Of a stretch of DNA of 32,061 nucleotides, positions 26,481-32,061 are shown piece by piece. The DNA comes from Candidatus Woesebacteria bacterium (lineage in GTDB: Bacteria; Patescibacteriota; Microgenomatia; UBA8517). How positions within the stretch are numbered: the stretch's first letter is position 1; each line of letters starts with the position of its first letter. The notes beneath the pieces are model-generated. The model was not told the DNA's origin, made no database searches, and saw nothing but the letters and a program-made list of their open reading frames with translations. The position numbers and the translations under genes are program-made. The DNA is taken from positions 1 to 32,061 of the forward strand of contig JAFGPD010000028.1 of assembly GCA_016926185.1 (NCBI GenBank), given 5' to 3'.

Positions 26481-27542
26481 TTATTTTGAAGGCCTGATAA
26501 GTCTTGAAAGCTCATCTGGCCTTAGGGAATATGCTTGTGCAGTCTCGATCTTCACACTGCCTTCTTTCACCCTATTGGCTAAAGACATTTCCAAAGTGTT
26601 CATACCCATGTCTGTAGATGTCTGGATGATATTATCGATCTGATGGGTTTTCCCGTCTCTTATTGATGTTTTTACAGCAGAAGTCCCAAGCATGACCTCA
26701 TGAGCAACAACCCTGCCCCCATCTGTTGACGGGATAAGTCTCATTGAAAAAACCGCTTCTAAAACGTTAGAGAGCTGAAGCCTTACCTGTTTCTGCTGCT
26801 CATCCGGAAAAACATCAACAATACGATCTATCGTTTGGGCAGCTGAGTTGGTATGCAAAGTCGCGAAGACAAGATGTCCTGTCTCTGCAACTGTTAATGC
26901 AGCCGCTATTGTCTCAAAATCTCTCATTTCTCCGACTAGTACTACGTCCGGATCTTCTCGCAGGGCAGACCTGAGTGCTATCTGCCAAGAGTGAGTATCA
27001 TTACCCATTTCCCTTTGAGAAATCAGCGAATTCTTGGGCTTGAAAACGAACTCTATCGGATCCTCGATAGTAATTATGTGTTCGGACCTAATCGTATTGA
27101 TCTCATTAAGTATTGAGGCTAAAGTTGTCGACTTACCATGGCCTGTTGGTCCAGTGATAAGAATAAAACCCTGTCTTAAGTTTGTAAAACTGTGGACTAT
27201 CTTAGGAAGACCAAGATCATCTATTTCCGGGATCTCCAGCGGAATAGTTCTGAAGCTCATAGAGAGCGTTCCTTTTTGAGTGTAAGCATTGACCCTAAAA
27301 CGCACTTCATCCCCAAATGCCAAAGAAAAATCCAGCTCTTTATTGACCGTTAATCTCTGATACTGATCAGCTGTTAGAGTATCTTGCGCAAATTTATCTA
27401 TATCATCACCCGTCAGCTTATGTTCGTTAGGAACGGCTATCAGTTTTCCATTTATTCTCAGGAATGGGGGAGACCCAACTATCAAATGAAGATCTGAAGC
27501 TTTTTGATTTGCCGTATATTGTAATAATTCTTTTATTCCCAT
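26481..27542 (-). CDS. pilT: pilus retraction ATPase PilT
   Basis: ASDLHLIVGSPPFLRINGKL, Walker A GPTGHGKSTT, Asp/His boxes, VGEMRDFETIAAALTVAETGHLVFATLHTNSAAQTIDRIVDVFP. Confidence 0.95.
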   Translation of the reverse strand: MGIKELLQYTANQKASDLHLIVGSPPFLRINGKLIAVPNEHKLTGDDIDKFAQDTLTADQYQRLTVNKELDFSLAFGDEVRFRVNAYTQKGTLSMSFRTIPLEIPEIDDLGLPKIVHSFTNLRQGFILITGPTGHGKSTTLASILNEINTIRSEHIITIEDPIEFVFKPKNSLISQREMGNDTHSWQIALRSALREDPDVVLVGEMRDFETIAAALTVAETGHLVFATLHTNSAAQTIDRIVDVFPDEQQKQVRLQLSNVLEAVFSMRLIPSTDGGRVVAHEVMLGTSAVKTSIRDGKTHQIDNIIQTSTDMGMNTLEMSLANRVKEGSVKIETAQAYSLRPDELSRLIRPSK

Positions 27543-27565
27543 TAAATCAATTTATCTTAAATCAT

Positions 27566-29512
27566 TTAATCTTGTGCAACCCTTAAAACCTCTTCCATTG
27601 TGGTCATTCCCTCCAGAACCTTAAGGTATCCATCTTGTTTTAGGGTTATCATTCCTTCCATTCTTGCCTCTTGCTCAATATCACTCGCGGGTTTACGCTC
27701 TAATATCAATCTACTAATTTTTTCAGTAACTGGCAAGACCTCAAATATTCCAACCCTTCCCCAATACCCGCTGCCATTACACTGTTTGTCACCTTTCCCG
27801 CGGTAAAGTTTGATATCAACTTGCTCTTGACCTGTGGGAGGTGTACCAGTTTGTACAGGATAAGAATTATTTTTATCTGGTGCTTTTTGTGAAGAACTGA
27901 CATTCGAGCTACTAGCAGTTCCTGGATCAACTTGATCATTTCGGACAACTCGCTGTGAATTGCTAACATTCTGAGTCGATTGCTGAACATTTGTTTGAGC
28001 AGCTGGAATGTTTTTATCAAGTGCGTTATTTGATTTTGACCACAAACCACCCAGCACAGACCTGAGCTCCCTGACTATAGCAGGCTCCGGAGTGTAGCTT
28101 TCTTTACAATCCTCATGGATCTTTCTTACAACTCGCTGAGCAACAATTGCTGTCATAGACGACGCAAGTAGATAAGGTTCTGCTCCCATATCCATCATAC
28201 GGGGAAGTGCGCCAGATGCATCATTGGTATGAAGGGTTGCAAAAACAAGATGGCCGGTAAGCGACGCTTGTATCGCAAGATCGGCAGTCTCTTGATCACG
28301 GATCTCTCCGACAAGGATAATATTTGGATCTTGCCTTAGGAAAGATTTAAGTCCGGATGCAAAAGTAAGACCCGCAGCCGGATTTACCTGTACCTGATTA
28401 ACTCCTGCTATCTTGTATTCAATAGGATCTTCCAGAGTAACAATATTTACCTTGGAAGTGTTTATCCGCTGGATTATTGAATAAAGCGTTGTGGTTTTAC
28501 CTGAACCGGTAGGTCCGCAGATCAAGATTATTCCATGCGGTCTTAAGATAGCATCCTGCAAATTTTTAAAAGCTCTTCCGCGAAGACCAAGTTCCGGAAG
28601 GTCCGGAATTCCTCCCGATTTCTTCAACAACCTCATAACAACCTTTTCTCCCCAAGTTGTAGGAAGCGTAGATACACGAAGATCGACCTCTTGATCCTCA
28701 GCTTTGAAAGCAAACCGGCCATCTTGCGGAACCCTTTTTTCATCTATCTTCATTCCAGAAAGGATCTTTATCCTTGAAACCAGAGCATCATGGAGCTCCC
28801 TTGGAGTAGTCAATTTCTCCTGCAAAATACCATCAATCCTATACCTGACACGAGTTGCGGCTTCCTGAGGCTCAATGTGAACATCAGAAGCTCGGGATTT
28901 TACTGCAAATTCCAATATATGACTGACGATCTCTGCTACCTTTTCCTCTCTGATAAGACCTGTTTTTGTCGACTGAAGAGTTCTTACTTGCCTTTCGCTT
29001 GTAACGTCCCGAAGCGCCGCACTGACCTCTTTTGCAAGTGTTGTTGCATAACTACTGGCTAATGTGGTTTCGATTTTTGAAGGGTCAGCTGCATGAGGCT
29101 TAACTGTCAATCCCGTCTTTTGTTCCAAAAATTCAATTGCCGTCAGATCGAGCGGGTCTGCCATTGCAACATTAATGGCGTTACTTGAAGTGTCTATCGA
29201 AAGCGGGAAGACTCTGAATCTTTCTGCAACTTGCTGAGGAAGTTTGGATAGGGCTTCCGGAGAAGCGGGAACGCTGCCTATGTCAACATAGGGAATGTTG
29301 TAAAGCTGTGCTTTGGCTTTGGTCAGATCCGATTCACTGACCAGATCTTGTGACTTTAAGATATCTTCCTGGCTTTTGCCCGTCTGGACCTCAGCCATCT
29401 TCACATTTCTTGCACGTGATTCATCCAAAACGCCTTGATCTTGTAAAATATCAGCAAGTGTTCTGGCGCCGCTGCCAGAAAGATTTGTAGAGGATGTATT
29501 TAGAGCAGGCAT
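27566..29512 (-). CDS. pilB: pilus extension ATPase PilB (with Ser/Gln/Asn-rich insertion)
   Basis: N-terminal T2SSE domain, GPTGSGKTTTLYSI, VGEIRDQETADLAIQASLTGHLVFATLHTNDA, GYWGRVGIFEVLPV. Confidence 0.95.
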   Translation of the reverse strand: MPALNTSSTNLSGSGARTLADILQDQGVLDESRARNVKMAEVQTGKSQEDILKSQDLVSESDLTKAKAQLYNIPYVDIGSVPASPEALSKLPQQVAERFRVFPLSIDTSSNAINVAMADPLDLTAIEFLEQKTGLTVKPHAADPSKIETTLASSYATTLAKEVSAALRDVTSERQVRTLQSTKTGLIREEKVAEIVSHILEFAVKSRASDVHIEPQEAATRVRYRIDGILQEKLTTPRELHDALVSRIKILSGMKIDEKRVPQDGRFAFKAEDQEVDLRVSTLPTTWGEKVVMRLLKKSGGIPDLPELGLRGRAFKNLQDAILRPHGIILICGPTGSGKTTTLYSIIQRINTSKVNIVTLEDPIEYKIAGVNQVQVNPAAGLTFASGLKSFLRQDPNIILVGEIRDQETADLAIQASLTGHLVFATLHTNDASGALPRMMDMGAEPYLLASSMTAIVAQRVVRKIHEDCKESYTPEPAIVRELRSVLGGLWSKSNNALDKNIPAAQTNVQQSTQNVSNSQRVVRNDQVDPGTASSSNVSSSQKAPDKNNSYPVQTGTPPTGQEQVDIKLYRGKGDKQCNGSGYWGRVGIFEVLPVTEKISRLILERKPASDIEQEARMEGMITLKQDGYLKVLEGMTTMEEVLRVAQD

Positions 29513-29521
29513 GTCAGATTA

Positions 29522-29550
29522 ATTATGCGATATTGCGTATAATGTATCAA
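29522..29550 (-). promoter_or_regulatory. promoter of pilB: TTGATA-N17-CATAAT
   Basis: Minus strand TTGATA 29550-29545, 17-nt spacer, CATAAT 29527-29522, ATG at 29512. Confidence 0.5.
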
Positions 29551-29641
29551 GTCCTATTCAGTGTCTGTAACGGAAGGTCTTTAAATTGATAGTAATGATA
29601 ATATTTTTAACTATATAATAAATTGAAATCTTGAATTAAAT

Positions 29642-30241
29642 ATGCATGCACATCTTCTCATAGGAAATCGGGGTGTTGAAAAAAAAATTGAAGACATTGT
29701 TGACAAAGATAGCAAACCTATCAATTTCAGTCTGCAAAAGATCGATGACGTCAGAAGTCTACAATCTTTAACAAAATTTCAAGGAAAAGAAAAGAGATAT
29801 TTTGTCCTGAAAGATTTCCAGAATTCGACTGTTGAATCAATGAACGCTTTTTTGAAACTTTTGGAAGAACCGGGCGAAAACATCAATTTTATTTTGTGCG
29901 CATCAAACGATAGAAATATTCTAGAAACCATCATATCAAGATGTAACGTTATAAGGCTAGGACATAGTATAAACAGCAAAGATATATCTTCTGCGAAAAA
30001 ATATTTTAGATCGCATATCTCATTCAAACTAAAGACTTTACACCAGATAAATAACAGGGAAATGGCTCTGGATTTTTTAACAATGCTAATAGAAGGAGGG
30101 CATGCCTTACTTATCGAAGATCCTCATAAGTATGCAAAATTATCCAAGGTCATCAGATCGGCAATTGAGATAAGACAAAACATAATAAACAACGCAAACG
30201 TAACTATTGCTCTGACCAAATTTTCTTTAGACCTTGTCTGA
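29642..30241 (+). CDS. holB: DNA polymerase III delta'/gamma-like clamp-loader subunit, short
   Basis: MNAFLKLLEEPGENINFILCASNDRNILETIISRCNVIRL, typical of delta'; degenerate P-loop GNRGVEKK. Confidence 0.75.
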   Translation: MHAHLLIGNRGVEKKIEDIVDKDSKPINFSLQKIDDVRSLQSLTKFQGKEKRYFVLKDFQNSTVESMNAFLKLLEEPGENINFILCASNDRNILETIISRCNVIRLGHSINSKDISSAKKYFRSHISFKLKTLHQINNREMALDFLTMLIEGGHALLIEDPHKYAKLSKVIRSAIEIRQNIINNANVTIALTKFSLDLV

Positions 30242-30275
30242 AAGGTTGAAAAAATCTATAATTAGATATAAGTTA

Positions 30276-30298
30276 AATCCCGTTAGGGATTATTTTTT
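30276..30298 (+). terminator. Rho-independent terminator after holB-like gene
   Basis: AATCCC-GTTA-GGGATT followed by ATTTTTT. Confidence 0.7.
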
Positions 30299-30319
30299 GC
30301 CGTACTTTTATTCACAAAT

Positions 30320-30346
30320 ATTGCTTGATTTTTACAATTAAGCAAT
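30320..30346 (+). repeat. 11-bp inverted repeat ATTGCTTGATT-TTTAC-AATTAAGCAAT (one G-T) in the gyrB upstream region
   Basis: Read directly; abuts a second dyad ATTGAC-AAA-GTCAAT (30345-30359). Confidence 0.8.
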
Positions 30347-30374
30347 TGACAAAGTCAATCGTAGGCAACAAAAT
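30346..30374 (+). promoter_or_regulatory. candidate gyrB promoter TTGACA-N17-CAAAAT
   Basis: Perfect -35 TTGACA at 30346-30351; weak -10. Confidence 0.4.
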
Positions 30375-30406
30375 AGCACGGGGTTCGTCCCATGATAGTT
30401 TTTTAG

Positions 30407-32061
<1,655 letters not shown>

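Noticed and set aside
30377-30394. GGGGTTCGTCCC resembling a tRNA T-arm
   Set aside because: No acceptor stem, D-arm or anticodon arm around it; lacks GTTCRA consensus. Treated as a leader hairpin only.

Overview
The window reads as a chromosomal segment of a small-genome bacterium, probably of the Candidate Phyla Radiation (Patescibacteria); this lineage call is inference from gene content. TGA is used as a stop (e.g. rpsP, the glycosyltransferase at 21327), which argues against the TGA=Gly lineages. Layout: (1) a + strand housekeeping block: tyrS, a 34-aa membrane ORF, recG, rpmF, nusB, a degenerate acyl-carrier-like protein, rnc, rpsP, khpA. (2) A - strand type IV pilus block: pilD, one non-canonical and six canonical or near-canonical pilin-like genes, a PilX-like gene, pilM, pilN, pilO. 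(3) A + strand, visibly AT-richer surface-glycan cluster: O-antigen ligase/polymerase with TPR tail, two sulfotransferase paralogues flanking an ABC polysaccharide exporter, two glycosyltransferases, UDP-GlcNAc 2-epimerase, polyprenyl-P sugar transferase. (4) A - strand pilus block: two four-Cys pilins, pilC, pilT, pilB. (5) A + strand holB-like gene and the 5' part of gyrB, cut by the window edge. The most interesting items are a long, multi-hairpin 5' leader upstream of the likely major pilin, in a window where most other readable promoters imply leaderless or very short SD-less leaders; the paired sulfotransferases around an ABC exporter inside the pilus locus; an ACP-like protein that has lost the phosphopantetheine serine; a PilB with a half-lost tetracysteine motif and a Ser/Gln/Asn-rich insert; and a pilin-like protein with Phe at the position of the peptidase-recognised Gly(-1). 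No tRNA, rRNA, CRISPR array or transposon was seen.
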